From assembly GCA_035771165.1 (NCBI GenBank), contig JAWNZC010000369.1, forward strand, positions 496,001-560,000: DNA of 64,000 nucleotides. Direction: 5' to 3'. Shown here piece after piece: positions 1-12,243 of this stretch (position 1 is the first letter of the stretch; the number at the start of each line of letters is the position of its first letter). The stretch comes from Paragorgia papillata. Taxonomy: Eukaryota > Cnidaria > Anthozoa > Scleralcyonacea > Coralliidae. The translations under genes and the position numbers were made by a program. The notes beneath the pieces are model-generated. The model had not been told where the DNA came from. It saw nothing but the letters and a program-made list of their open reading frames with translations, and did no database searches.

Positions 1-239
1 GTAGAGTTTAGTTGGTCTCTGCGTGCTTCGAGGGGTTTTTGCAGGGCCCCGCGGTTTTCCTCCCTCCGTAAAATCAACACGTTAGGTCTTAGGCTCGGAT
101 GATTGGGCGACCACATCCTGTGCTTGCGACATTAATAAATCATTACTCATTACTCATGATAGGCGACTACAGGGAATCATTCACAAAATGCAATGGAAGG
201 AGCAAGCATCAGAACGAAAAGACCACGGCGATGCGAACC

Positions 240-790
240 AGTGACAGTTAAAGGCAGCACCAAGACTCCACACGCCGGATGCAGGAGAAAACACAGAGAG
301 GTCGGGTATGAGTAAATTTTGAGCGGAGAAAGCAACTAATGGCATTCCACTCGTGAAACAATGCCATCCACCATTGGAGGGCCCGACGAAATTCAGCGTT
401 GGGCGAGAACCGTGAACCGGGCCTGACAGTCAATTATGCGACGGAGGAATTCCCGACCAGGGCGGACAAATTTACACGCGTGGTGGGGATGGTCAATCAA
501 TGATCCGAGCTCCTGGCAATGCCAAGTGCCCGGCCCAACCACAAACGGAGGAGTGGTCCAAGATAAAATTCCGAAGACCCATGATCGGAAAATCGTCAAG
601 ATAGTGCAGTAGTGGTGTCACCTGGGAGTCGTTGGAGAGGATCCAATGAACTGCTGAGGCTACGGTATCAAACAGAAAGGGCACAGAACGCAACCAAATG
701 GGAAGATAAGATCAACGTAAACTTGGTATCTCCACTCCATATACCGAATGGAAAACGGTCGTCTGGGTGCATGGATTGGAATATTGTGAT
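240..790 (-). pseudogene. DIRS-type retrotransposon reverse transcriptase/RNase H remnant
   Basis: Read on the minus strand, this stretch carries pieces of a tyrosine-recombinase (DIRS/Ngaro-like) retroelement polymerase in more than one frame. In order they are a HPDDR...GIWSG block, a PFG/LRSVPFLF block broken by a one-base frame change near 690, the catalytic LLHYLDDF box at about 589-612, a RPGREFLRR block near 420-470, and FRRALQWWMALFHEWN near 340-400, which resembles the DIRS RNase H region. In this family the RT copies the element RNA, and integration uses a tyrosine recombinase rather than a DDE integrase; no recombinase is visible here. Several frame changes make it a dead copy. Family assignment rests on recalled motif order, not on a search. 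Confidence 0.6.
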
Positions 791-1554
791 AAAGATAGAT
801 AGATAGTTTAATAACAAAATTACCTGGCAGTCAACTAGGCTGAATGCGTATAAATTTACAATCATAATTATTTATACATGAATATTGAGGAATAAAATGG
901 ACAGTATAAGCGTCATTTAATTTGAGATTTAGGCGTTCATGCTATTGCACAAGCCGAGAAAAAGGACGCTTAGAACGAACAGTTCGAGTATTTGGTAGAT
1001 TCTATTGCCGACGTTTCCTGAGACTATCTGGCTTCATATCTAGGCGGTAGCAGTCTGAAGAATCTAGGCTTCGACGTCAAACTTTGGTGGTATGGAGAAG
1101 GGACCAGTTACGCGGTGTCGATAAATTCCTCTGCATTAGCCTATGTGGCCAGATCAGTTCTTGAACTATCCGGGGGTGCAAGCCGTAGAAACAAACAGGG
1201 GGAAAAGGTCAGGGGGTAGGTCCTTCCCACAGACAGACGAGACATAAGCAACAAGAATAACAATTTAATGAACAGGTACGACCACACGTAGTAGCAAGAG
1301 ATAAAAAAATTTAAAACTGCGCCAACAGCCGTGCCAACGTGGCGTAACTACGTAAACCGCTCGTAAACCGCGCGCGTGAAACATGGTAGAAAAACAGCTG
1401 CACCATAGCTGCTCCAAAGGGTAACTGGGAAACCTATGAAGACTGCGCAATGGCCAACTGCCTCGACAGGCATGTGAGCAGCACGTATGTTGATATTTGA
1501 TGCCATTCCAAGCGCTTTCACTGGAGGGACAGTGCCCCCCCGCAGGATAGACCC
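791..1554. other. No gene seen; probable decayed DIRS interior
   Basis: No frame of useful length and no motif I recognise. The position between the RT remnant and a possible gag-like remnant suggests decayed element sequence. A short TAGA run lies near 796-808. Confidence 0.3.
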
Positions 1555-1824
1555 TTACGAAAACGTGGCGAGTTCTAAGTTCATGTTAGACCCAGTCAAG
1601 TAGGCCCAAAGCTGCGTAACGCCGAAAGCTTCGTCGTAAGTGCGCCAACTGAGTATAGGTGCAGAAGGTAAGTAGCTGGTAAGCATGAGATCACGAGAGC
1701 GTTTAATGCAGAAGGCATTAGCGGAAATAGCAGCAATAAGATTGTAACCCAGGCCCCATGACAGTGGCCGCGAGGTACGCCCTTTAGCTAGGGCTAGCGC
1801 TGCACTCCCCCCGGCACCAAACAA
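1555..1824 (-). pseudogene. Possible DIRS gag-like fragment
   Basis: An 89-codon minus-strand frame contains YLPSAPILSWRTYDEAF followed by LWAYL. This resembles the W-x-x-YD-x-x-F ... LW pattern seen in the ORF upstream of the RT in some DIRS elements. It lies on the 5' side of the RT remnant on the same strand, as expected for the structural ORF of the same element. The frame is short and no zinc knuckle is seen. It could also be a chance frame, so this is a low-confidence call resting mostly on position. Confidence 0.25.
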
Positions 1825-3485
1825 AAAGGAACGATCATACCTGATAATTGATCTACGGCAATCATCTCAGTAAGAGAATCAAGACCGGATGATGCGGAAA
1901 GCGCTGTTGCCAGCCCCTCGAATCAGGGGGTGTAGCGTTGGCTGGAACTTTGGGGGGAAAGCGCAACCATGGCAGGTGAGGAGCAGAAAAGCCATTGAAA
2001 AAGGGGCCACTCTTCCTTCCCGAGGAAGTTGAGATGGGCGTTGATACCAATTCAAACCATTGAGACCGATTGAGACTGCGGTATATAGAGGCCGTAGGGG
2101 CCTGGTGACAAAAGCGAGTGGGGAGCTGGCGCCAAAATGGCGCCAAAATTCGTTTGTATCGACAACGAATTAAGCCCGAGGCGAAGAAAACGGTGTTGAC
2201 GAAGCCGGTTGAGGACCTAACTGTAGCCCAGACGCTGAGGTTGAGCCCTGGATGGCTGGACGGAATGTGAGGCGACCACCGAGCTGTACCAGCTATTGTT
2301 GTTTGCAAAAACACCCGAGGCTGTGAGGGACGAAGCCAACGACGAATCTCGACAGTTTAAAATGTCACCGCTGGCTGTGGAAATAGCGAGGAAGCGGACT
2401 CTGTCATCAAGGATACTAGCTCGTTTAATGAGGCAGAAGCTTGTCGATTACTTTAGGGGAAAACGAGGCATCAAAACCACGAAGAACCACTCGAGAAACG
2501 GTGCCAACAATGCTGAGCCCGGAACCCAGGAAACGCTGACTAGTAGTTCCGGATATTGCATCAGCCTTCTAAGCACGCACGTATCACGTGCCTCTGATCA
2601 ACAGTGCCCGATTCATTGATCGCTGGAGTGTGACACTTCACGTGTGCCATGCGTGACCAGATAGCCCCAATGAACCAGGGGAGGTGGAGCCACCCAAACA
2701 ACACACAGCTAGTTTTAATATTATTTATTGCATAAATCCCATTTAACCAATCAGAAGGCTGAAAAGACCCCACATGACGATTAGTTTCCTATCCAGTCCT
2801 TTTACAATCCATGGTTTAAGTTTGAGATTTTTACATCGATATATGATGTCATACGAATAATTTAATGGCAGTTATGTTTATTTAGCATTTGAAAACCGTG
2901 TTTTTTCCCCTAAAAGTTGAAAAGGCATTTTGTCGTTCATTTTGTAGTCTTTGTAGTCAGAAAAAGTCTGTTCGATAATGTAACAATGGGAATTCATGCA
3001 TGTAGACCCTGGCGATGTCATTAGTTGTAAAATAAAATATGTATGTATCAACTTTCAGGGCCAAAATCTCGTTTTCAAACTTTAAACAAACATACTTTTC
3101 TTTAATTATTACTCTGAATTAACTGACTTTCACAATTGAAAGAGGTAATCTCAAACTTTACTTTAATGTTATTTTCTGCAACTTGAAAATTCCGTTGCAT
3201 AGGAACTTTAACAAAAGAATGTCATTAACAGCTTGTATTTGGAGCAGGCGGCCATGCCCCCATAATGTTAGAAAGTGCCGGAAATGTAAACGTTGTGGTT
3301 TTATCGGAATTTTGGACATAACAAAAGACGCAAAAGAAAACAATGATGTGGATGTTTTACTTATGCGTGTTCTTTTTATTGAATATTATATGCAGTTAAA
3401 TATTATTTTGACTAATACAACAATAATTCATCGGAAAACAGCGCAACTTGCAGTGCATATAGAAGCGCTTGATATTCCGCATGCG
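1825..3485. other. Unassigned region, no supported gene
   Basis: Frames of 150 codons (minus, 1862-2314) and 107 codons (plus, 2296-2619) have no recognisable motif, no convincing splice sites and overlapping counterparts on the other strand. From about 2780 the sequence becomes strongly AT-rich with no coding signal. The long plus frame starting near 3183 runs straight into the transposon at 3486, which argues against it being a host gene. Confidence 0.3.
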
Positions 3486-4011
3486 CAGTGGCGGATTACC
3501 AGTTTCCAGTCCTGTAGGCTAAATAAAATTCACAGGCCTCATAGTGCACTGATCTATGAAAAAACTAATATCGATATCAGTCGAAATATAGTATCAATGC
3601 CATATCCAGAGATAATTTGGGCACCCGGTCACTCTGTCATTTGCGAATTCTGTAACAATATTCAAGTACAGAAGACGCGAGAGCCATCTCGAAAAGGGGG
3701 TGCTGGGGCATGTCCTCCCGAAAAATTTGGAAATTTAGAGTCTTGGAAATGCCATTTCCTGCATTCTCAGGCCGTGGGCTTCCCATAATCACAATTTTCT
3801 ATGAATGACAAATGAGGTCGAAGCTAACTATTTGGAAGCATTTATTTCAATTTTTTTAAAAGCTTGTGTTGGAATATAACTGAACAAAGATCGTTAAAAA
3901 TAAAAATAATAATAATGCCAATAAAAAAGTATTCTCTGGAAATTACGGGCCTCTTGCAAGCCCGGGCCTGTAGGCTTCAGCCTACTCAGCCTACTTGGTA
4001 ATCCGCCACTG
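3486..4011. mobile_element. hAT-like MITE (TIR CAGTGGCGGATTACCA)
   Basis: The ends are a perfect 16-bp terminal inverted repeat: CAGTGGCGGATTACCA at 3486-3501 and its reverse complement at 3996-4011. The CAGTGGCG start is typical of hAT termini. There is no transposase frame, so it is non-autonomous. I do not see a matching 8-bp target duplication (flanks CGCATGCG and GCCGAAGA). The interior near 3690-3770, read on the minus strand, resembles a block shared with the elements at 17573, 18078 and 19062. Confidence 0.7.
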
Positions 4012-4149
4012 GCCGAAGACGAAGGAACACCTTTGACAACAATCTGTTTGAAATTGTGTACAAGGAGCTTGGTTGGGGGCGGAGCCCGGACAAATTCTAC
4101 ACTGAGTGGTTAGGGAGACCTCGGTAGGCCTTCCCGCGGGGTGTACAAC

Positions 4150-4893
4150 GCCTAACAAAAACTATGACTACCCCTGTTATAGCGATGAGCTCCAGTCCGA
4201 GCGCCGCCTTGATCCACCAGGACAACGACTTGGACCCTGAGATGTTTGACTATTCCGATGATGGCGTAGACCCCCGTGTCTATGGAAGGTTGTTTGGTTA
4301 CGACATAAATCAGCTGGACAGAGCCCTGAGGGGTGAAACCAAGTTGTTCAGGTGTGCCGTCGTGTCCCAAGACCCGCTGGAACAGGTAAACGCCCTCGGG
4401 GATCGTGTGTCCGCGCTCCTAAGTCGGGAGCTGGCCGAAATGAGGGGGCTGAAGTTTGCTGAAACGCTGGTTGTATTATAACGCTTGAAATGGAGGTATC
4501 TGGCGGAACAACCTACAAAACGGCTCACTTCAACAGCCACAACAAGGTCGTAATCAACGACACCGATATTGACCAAGGCGAACGAGGAGGTGATAGTCAG
4601 GGTGGCTCGGTGGATAAGCGAGAAACTGACCTTCCCGGTGTGCGTCTCAAAGGAGAACTTCACCGACTCCATGAACCTCCTCATCATAACCAACGGGAAC
4701 AACAGACGGCACTGCGTCCTCATCAAGGACTTCAACATGCAGGTTCGTGTACAACAGAACAGAACACAATGAGAGAAAACACCACTGTATGTACTGCCTC
4801 CTGTCCAACACTTCAGCTCGGAGGGGGTCTTGGACAAACACAGGGTCGTGTGTACCAGCGTAAACGGGGAGCAGGCCGTCAGTTACAGGGTCG
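4150..4893 (+). pseudogene. Polinton/Maverick-type polymerase B gene, N-terminal fragment, broken
   Basis: A 105-codon frame (4164-4481) begins acidic and contains VDPRVYGRLFGYDI, then QDPLEQVN and LKFAETLVV. After a stop, other frames continue with YKTAHFNSHNKVVI (about 4505-4560), then MNLLIITNG and HCVLIKDFN (about 4670-4735), and after another frame change a SSEGVLDKHRVVC...NGEQAV block (about 4815-4880). I recognise this block order from the region upstream of the polymerase domain in large B-family DNA polymerase proteins of Polinton-like self-synthesising elements, which are abundant in cnidarian genomes. Exonuclease and polymerase domains are absent, an internal segment appears deleted, and frames are broken, so it is inactive. 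It stops where the Gypsy sequence begins on the opposite strand. Assignment is from memory of the family. Confidence 0.45.
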
Positions 4894-7240
4894 TATTATC
4901 GGATTTAATTTCTTCGGTGATGCCATGTGTAGATAGAATGCGATCAAGCTTCGGTATGACAGCGGTGGCGGATGTGGATCGTAAAATTTCAACTTCAGGA
5001 TACCGCGAGTACTCGTCGATTACCACAAAGAGCATATACCCAGACGGAAGGGGACCACAGAAATCAGTGGAAAGTTTTTGCCAGGGGGCGTTCGGGAGTT
5101 CAGTCATGCGTAGTGCATGGATCGAGAGTTTGCCGCTCGATTACATTAGCTTGACAGGCGAGACAACCGTCGAGGAGCGTTTTGATCATGCTATCGATTC
5201 CGGGAAACCAAATCTTTTCACGGAGGAGCTGTTTGGTCTTGGTTAAGTCCTGATAGCCTTCATGGGCAATGGTTAAAGCGCGTGGCGGAGAGCTTGGGGG
5301 AGGACTAGGCGATGTGCACGAAGGACAAGGTCGTGATCAGTAGAGACCGTCAGTTCGTCGCGGATTTTGTAGAAAGTGTTGAGATCCTGACAATTGACGA
5401 GGGGATTTGGCGTTGCGAGAATGATGTGCCACGAGTTGTGACGAATAGCGTCGATGACGGTTTGCAATGTGAGGTCGGCTCGGGTGGATTGTTTAACCTC
5501 AGCTACGGTCATGGCTTTGGGAGTGGTGTGCTCTGCCAAAAACGAGATATATTCTTCGACTTGTTGCGACGCCTTAGAGGGATGTGTTGTGCCAAGGGGG
5601 TCATGGGACAGGTAGTCGGCAGGGTTGGTCTTACCGGGTGAATAGGAGATGGTGAAATGGTATTGTTGGAGCTTCAGAGCCCATCGTTCTAATCGAGCAT
5701 TTGGGCGAGCGTTAGGATTAGAGAAAATCTTGCGCCGTAAAATTTTGCGCCGTAGATGTAGAGATGGAAATGCGGACAGGCAAAAAGAACGCTCAGTGCT
5801 TCTCGTTCAGTTTGAGAATAGCGCTGTTCCACTGGTGTGAGGGAACGACTGGCATATGCGACAACACGTTTGTCTTGGCAAAAAATGGCACCAAGGCCAA
5901 CGGGGCTTGCGTCAACAATGATGGTGGCTTCTTTGTGAGGGTCAAAATACGCAACAATGGTGTCACTAGTCAGAAACTGTTTGAGCTGATCAACGGCTTG
6001 TTGATGGCGAGATGTCCATTCCCACGGTTGACCGGTTTTGGTGAGCGCGCGGAGTGGTTCGGTAATGGTGGAATAATTAGGAATGAAGCGGGCACAATAG
6101 TTGGTCATGCCAAGAAAACTGCGGACTTCGTGGGCATTAGTAGGGGGAGTGGTATTTCGGATGGCGGTGACTTTCTTAGGATCTGGGGAGACGCCATTGC
6201 CAGAAAAGACATAGCCAAAAAACTCGAGCGTGGTTTTGTTATACTCGCATTTCCTGGCATTCAGGGTTAGATTTTTTGAGCGCAAACGTTCAAAAACGGC
6301 ATGGAGAGCTTTGTCGTGTGCTGCTTGGTCGCGACCAATTAAACAATGATGTCATCACTGACGTTTCGCACGCCATTGATGCCACTGAGAACTTGCTGGA
6401 TTGCGGCTTGAAAAACTTCAGCAGCAGACGACGTGCCAAAATTTAAACGCGTGTATCGTCGCAGCCCTTTGTGCATGGGTAGAAAAGGTCGTGATGTATC
6501 TGGTCTTGGGAGCCAATTCTAATTGGTGGTAACCAGAGTTCAAATCTAGTTTGGAAAAAACGGTGGCACCATTTAAATCGTGAATGAGGTCATCAATGGT
6601 CGGTGTAAGGTGTCGTTCTCGAAGAATAGCCCGATTAGGTTGGCGTATATCGACGCATATGCGAATCTCATCAGGTTTCTTTGGTTTCGGTGCGACGACT
6701 AAAGGAGATACCCATGGCGTCAGGCCGTCGACCGGTTCGATAATGCCTTGGCATTCAAGATTCTCAAGTTCTACCTCGAGCTGTTTGCGAAGGTGAAATG
6801 GAATACGTCGATGTGGATGTGTGACGGGGGGGAGGGGGGGGGGGGGGGGGTACGGAAGGATCAATATGCAGGTGTACTTGAAAATCTTTCATCTTGCCAA
6901 TACCTTGACTGGGTGGTACAGTGGTGTGAGCGATGATGGAGATGAGTTGTAATTCTGTCGCGGTTTTGTAACTTAACAGGCATCCATGTGTTCCTTGAAT
7001 GCATGACATAAATGGTGGCGGGGGTGAGTCGGGTTTTGGATTCAACGTGAGTGGTAAATGTTCCGAGGACAGCTAACGATGTTGCGCCGCCGGCGGCCAT
7101 AAGTATAGATCTTGGTTGAAGTGGAGCGAAGCGAGAGGTGTTTGTTTTGAGGAGACTTGACTATGGCGCGATAAGCTGGTTCATCGATGACGTTAATGCT
7201 GACGCCGGAATCTATCAACATTGTGGAACATTTGCAACCA
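4893..7240 (-). pseudogene. Degenerate Ty3/Gypsy retrotransposon pol (protease-RT-RNase H-integrase)
   Basis: Reading the minus strand from 7240 downwards, the domains follow Gypsy order. A retropepsin-like LIDSGVSINVID motif lies near 7185-7220. RT sequence follows (6864-6418) with IRICVDIRQPN and FSKLDLNSGYHQL, and the catalytic SDDIIV box near 6350-6362. The RT thumb and RNase H (6285-5689) contain FLGMTNYCARFIP, an AYFDPHKEATIIVDASPVGLGA block and YSQTEREALSVLFAC. Next come a linker (5539-5273), a zinc-binding HEGYQ...C-x-x-CQ region (about 5260-5140), and the start of the integrase core with DFCGPLPSGYMLFVVIDEYSR (about 5080-5000). Stops, frame changes and a G-run near 6829-6850 break the frame. 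The integrase is cut off at the junction with the polB fragment. No LTRs are seen, so it is 5' and 3' truncated. Confidence 0.85.
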
Positions 7241-7969
7241 TGGCATTAGCCTGCGGGGCGATCAATTAACTATATACAACTGTTAGTGACGTCATGTGGA
7301 TATGACATCACAACATTACAGTGACCGCCAGATAATCATTATTTTATGTAGATTGGACACCAATCTTACTTGAAACAACGTATTGAGTTTGAGAGATAAA
7401 AGTATACCTATTACGTCGGTTAAAAAGCCTTGAAAGCCAGCCTGGAGTTATAGGCCGACGTCAAATTTTCAGTTCTGTCTAGCAGGCGACCTGAGATTAC
7501 GCTGGCGTGAACTGAATCTCAGCCGGAGTCATGAAAATGATCTACAGTAAAAACACTACAGCCGATCTAAAGTCAGTCCGACCTTGGTATACCGGAATGT
7601 CGCGGTGGCCCAGGATAAATTTAATTCCGGGTTTATATGGAGCAAAAAAAGTGTTCGTCCCGGTTGATCGGGATGAATTTCATCCCGGGTCAAAAAGCGT
7701 GGGAATTTAAGGAAATGTAGCATAAAAGCAAAAACTCACCCTAATTCTACTATATTAGATTTTATTTCACTTTTATTCAGTATTTTGTCTTTAGACCTAA
7801 CCGTTTGTACGAAATTCTGACCATAATATTTATAAGTAATAACATGACTTGAGGGAAATTAGCGATTACCGTTAATTTCCCGATTTTCATGGTATTATGA
7901 TCGCCGAGGAAAACTTTGAGAATCTTACCGACAGGAAATTTATACGGTTGATCAGAGAAGTTGCATCTA
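7241..7969. other. No gene seen
   Basis: A gene-free stretch after the Gypsy remnant. It contains short self-complementary segments with CCCGG/CCGGG around 7630-7690 but no terminal repeats I can define. Confidence 0.3.
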
Positions 7970-8078
7970 ATTTTCCCGTGCATGTTGATGAGGGAAAATA
8001 TATGCAAGCGGGAAATTTAGAAGAAGACAAAGGTTCCTTTGTCTTCTAATTTTCCCTCATCAACATGCACGGGAAAAT
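7970..8078. repeat. Foldback repeat with 30-bp perfect arms
   Basis: Positions 7970-7999 and 8049-8078 are perfect reverse complements of 30 bp (ATTTTCCCGTGCATG...). Between them lies a second small hairpin, AGACAAAGG / CCTTTGTCT. The whole would fold into one stem. No coding capacity. Confidence 0.8.
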
Positions 8079-8654
8079 TAGAAGACAAAGGAAAAATTTT
8101 CCTCTTGCATGAGCAATGTTTTTATTCTTGTCATTCTGACATATAGTCTGTAGTTTTTGCTGTACTATTTAATTTTTAAAGGTCGAAATTCTGATGCAAC
8201 CAAAATTTATATTTTTTGAAATGGCGTGCGCTTCAATTCAAATGAACACTTGAAGTCTGAGACTTTTTTTGAAACCTTTCCTATCAGTAACGACTTTATG
8301 TCATATACCAAAACGTAGAAGAGTAAATGAGCTTCAACATAAGATAGTTTTCAAGCAATTGAGGAGTGAAACCTATAGGTGAAAATCGCCAATGAAGTTG
8401 ACAACTATTTCTTTTAAATGTCAGAATCGATCAATTTTCCAAGTCTACCTAACCCAATTCAAAGAACGTTTTCTCAAAGGAAACTTAACAGATTTACTAA
8501 AACATTAATACCCAGATAGACAAAGAACAGAACTACACTATACGTAAAGGATTTTTAAATGGATTAAAAGAAAAGCCATATATTTTCTTGCCGAATTTGT
8601 CTGTCACTCTTTATACTTCATAAAGTCAAAATATGGAGAAAAAAATTTACTCTT
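8079..8654. other. No gene seen
   Basis: AT-rich sequence without long frames, splice-bounded exons or defined repeats. Confidence 0.3.
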
Positions 8655-8900
8655 AAAGGGGGAGTTAAAATAACTCCCTAAAAATATACTCCCCCGAAAG
8701 AGTTAATTTAACTTCGAAAATGGAGTTGAAATATGCCAATAATTTTAATCCCCCTAAATACATGGGAGTTAAAATCACTCCGTAAAAATAATTTACTCCC
8801 CCGAGGAGTTATTTTAACTCCGAAAATGGAGTTAACATGCCAAATATTTTTACTCCCCTAAAATGGAGTTTAAATTACCCTAAAATTACTCCTTGAGAAT
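8655..8900. repeat. Degenerate repeat of GGAGTTAAAATNACTCC units
   Basis: The motif GGAGTTAAAATAACTCC, itself an imperfect palindrome, recurs with variants near 8660, 8700, 8765 and 8810-8890. It is arranged as two roughly 110-bp diverged copies. Confidence 0.6.
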
Positions 8901-9342
8901 AACAGCCATGATAAACAGGCCCTACAGACGCAGTGAAAAAGATAAAGTTGTTCGACAACAATGCGCACGAAAGACACGTTAATAGTTTATATGTATATAT
9001 CTGCAGGCTCCATTAGTTCAAAACACAGTTTTTAGCCAATCTATATTTAGAGTTGTTTTGTAATGGCAAATATAAAAGTCTAGTGTAAATGTTCTAAGGC
9101 ACTCAGAGACCGCATGTCGTTGCCAGCGGGGTATTAGGAGAAACGAGCCGCGTTAATCAGGTTAGCTTGCCAGATCTATACGCATGATACCAATAAAGTC
9201 CTTCATTGCACTCGTTTTTAGAAGAAAAAGAAATAACGAACTTTGCGTGTCTTTCAGTGCACAGCTGGTTTATTGCATGTATAAGCCTTGAGATAAACAT
9301 CAAATCATAAACATACAATGGAACTGCTAAGTCTATTATTTA

Positions 9343-9450
9343 ATAATTATTCGCCGAAGGCGAGGTGAATATCAGTGTATAATAACCGAGACGAAGTCGA
9401 GGTTATCATTCACCGATATTCACTGAGCCTGAGGCGAATAATTGTTTTAG
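9343..9450. repeat. Small palindromic repeat (AATAATTATTCGCC ends)
   Basis: TAATAATTATTCGCCGAAGGCGAGGTGAATATC at the left is mirrored by GATATTCACTGAGCCTGAGGCGAATAATTG-type sequence at the right. A related fragment with ATTATTCACCGAAGTAGAGG occurs near 24650 inside the ALK-like gene. Confidence 0.55.
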
Positions 9451-9672
9451 TATAAATACACATTTTCGTACTTTTAGGAACAACATTTTCTTTAAAATTG
9501 TTAATTTCCTCGTCTGTCGCATTGACAACTTGGCTGGCGGCCATTTTGAATAAACGCTGTAGGTGATTATCGAGAATTAATCCGAAGTAGCTCGACCAAT
9601 CAGCGCGCGTGATTTTCTATAATCACCTGTGTTGTATACTAAACGTGTTTATTCAACTTTAAATGTTCACTT

Positions 9673-10081
9673 AAGGCCTGGCCAAACGCTTTCAACATTT
9701 CATTCAACATCGTTCAACATTGTTGAATTCAACATGTTGAAAGCGTTTGGTCACCCCTGTTGAATGATGTTGAACGTTGTTGAACGTTGTTGAATGATGT
9801 TGAACGAAATTTGAACACGCGTTCAACATTTCTATTGTTCTCAAAATGTTGAAAGGTGTTGAACGCATTTGGCCACATTTCATTCAACTTTGTTGAACAG
9901 AGACATGCGCCATGTGGGATATTCAGTGTCGATTCCAGCTTTTGTGGTAGCCCGCGTTCAATTAATTGTCATTCATGAATGTTGAACGATGTTGAATTCA
10001 TTTGGCCACTCGTGCTTTCAACATTATTCAATATCGTTCAACAATGTTGAATGCGATGTTGAAAGCGTTTGGCCAGGCCTT
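9673..10081. mobile_element. MITE with 26-bp TIR (AAGGCCTGGCCAAACG)
   Basis: AAGGCCTGGCCAAACGCTTT at 9673 and onwards is mirrored exactly at the right end (AAAGCGTTTGGCCAGGCCTT, ending 10081). The interior is a run of TTCAACAT/ATGTTGAA palindromes and has no transposase frame. The flanks do not show a clear target duplication. Superfamily not assigned. Confidence 0.75.
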
Positions 10082-12243
10082 TTAAGTTCGCATGATATAA
10101 TGATAATGATCTTTTACACGGAGAATCGTCCAGCAGATTTTTATAAAATTTTTATCCAATTCTCAACTAAATTAAACGAAAATTTAATGGGTTGGTGCTT
10201 GGTATGTGGGCAACGTTTTTTCAAAGTTACATCGAAATTGGTTCAATTCTTTTTGAGATATATAGTATTTACAGACAAGCAAACAGAAGTAAAAACATAA
10301 CCTTCGGCGGAGGTAGTAAAATAAAATAAAACAATATGAATTATATTTGTCTTTTGTATTTATTATATTATTCATAAAAACTATATTGTAAACATGTGTC
10401 TATATTGTAAATATGTGAAATAAATCGACACGAAAAGTTAAAGTGGATTATAAAGTAAGTAAAATAAAGTTTTGTTGAGAAATTCAGTGTATTTCAAGAA
10501 CTATAAGCTTTTAAAAGTTTCGAAAATCTACTTCCGACGACAGTATTTTCGATTTTATTCCGATATATTCCGACCATTTTTCGATCTTCAAAAATGCAGA
10601 AACACCCAACTTTTTAATCTAGTTTCAGTATATTTCAAATATAGATCGTTCAGTATGCTATATATATATCTGAGCAATAAAAAGAAGCGTTTATACAAAT
10701 AGTATTTCATGACAACTTTGGCAATGTCACCTGTGATGTGACACGTGACATTTTCCAAAGGCATTTCCGACAACTTAACGCGCAATTTTGAATTTGACAA
10801 GGCCGTTTCCAGTTACAAAAACATTAATATCTCTAAAACTTTAATTTATTTTCCGCTACAATTTTGGCAGCTACTTTACTCTACCATATGGCTTAATATA
10901 ATAAAGAGAAAAAAATGCATTGCATTTCACTTTTAAAAACTGATGTTCACAAAACAACTTTTATGTGCGTGCGTATACGTTCCATCCGTATACGTGCGTA
11001 CGGCTCCATCTACATTTATTGTGTACGGAAGATAACCAAACGTATTCTCCGTTATTTAGTGTTTAATTTTATCATTTTATGTCAAGTTTTTTAATATGTT
11101 TCGATAAATTTGAAGTAGTGTTTGCGAACTATAGTCAATTTTCTGAACCATGTGCAGTCTACTTTTTCAAATATTTATGAACGGGGAATAGGATAATTAC
11201 TTCAACACTCTTAAAAGCCAGAAGCGTTTGGCTAAATTTCCATAACGAAAAGTGTTTTTGATGAACGAAGACTGGTTTTCCTTAGAGCGATACTAATAAT
11301 GTAAGTTCTTCTATCACTAGTTGACATTTATAAAGTAATGTTTCAAAGTATAGAACCGTGTACACTATAGACTTTAAAATTTAGATTTATCTGGGTCCCA
11401 TCAGGGCTGCGTTCGCACAATAGCGAAGAAGAGAGTAAATGGATTTGAATAAGGTTCGCCCTGAAGCTGAATTTAGCGGGACTTCCTATCGAAAACTCCG
11501 TATTGCTACATAGAGTTATTTTTGCTAGTATACTAACACTATCAAAAGTATATTGTGCATGTAATATCTTGTAATCATGCTGCGCCAAGTGTAAAGACTG
11601 CATGATCAAGAGTCAGAAAGACGACGAAGAAAATCAATTTTACTTCTATAGTAATGTTAAATCGTGCGTGCCTTGTAGACAGATGTGGAAGACAGGATGT
11701 AGAAGCAGGATGAAGAACATGTGCAAAATGATGTTTAGTATAGTTATACGAACATTCAACATGCGTGAGTTGTACTTCAAACGGGAAGAAAAACGAAAAA
11801 ATTGTGACAAACAAAATGACGATTTATAATGTTTTGGACCATGCAGAATTAGAATTTAAAGTTTAATTTTCTTAGTACTGTTTATTCAAAATGTATTATT
11901 GGCAATAAGGAAACATTTTAAATAAAGTATTAACTTAAAGGAACTTTCTTTGGTTCCTCTCAAATTTTCAAAGACGATAGATAAATATATCACAAGTAAA
12001 GTTGGGCTGGGAAATTCGATAATGGCAAAACTTTTACGTTGACGCCATTCCGGTGCATTTACCTCAAGCTTTTTAGTTTCTGTCAATTTTCAAAATGTTG
12101 TATAACTTTTCGCTAGTATCAAATATCGAGAAAACCGCAACGTTTTTTTTGCGCTTTGTATCAGGACTCCCAGGAAAGAATCGAAAAACATCAATAAAAA
12201 CCTCTTTAAGTTAAGCGGGTGAAATGCGATCTCGACATTCGTC
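10082..12243. other. No gene seen
   Basis: A very AT-rich stretch of about 2.1 kb. The frames here (up to 103 codons) have stop-rich alternatives, no domain signatures and no flanking splice signals I trust. Confidence 0.3.

Noticed and set aside
1862..2314. 150-codon minus frame
   Set aside because: No recognisable family; composition looks like a chance frame in GC-richer sequence.
3183..3788. 201-codon plus frame
   Set aside because: It crosses the left end of the hAT-like MITE at 3486, so the C-terminal half is transposon. No motif in the N-terminal half.
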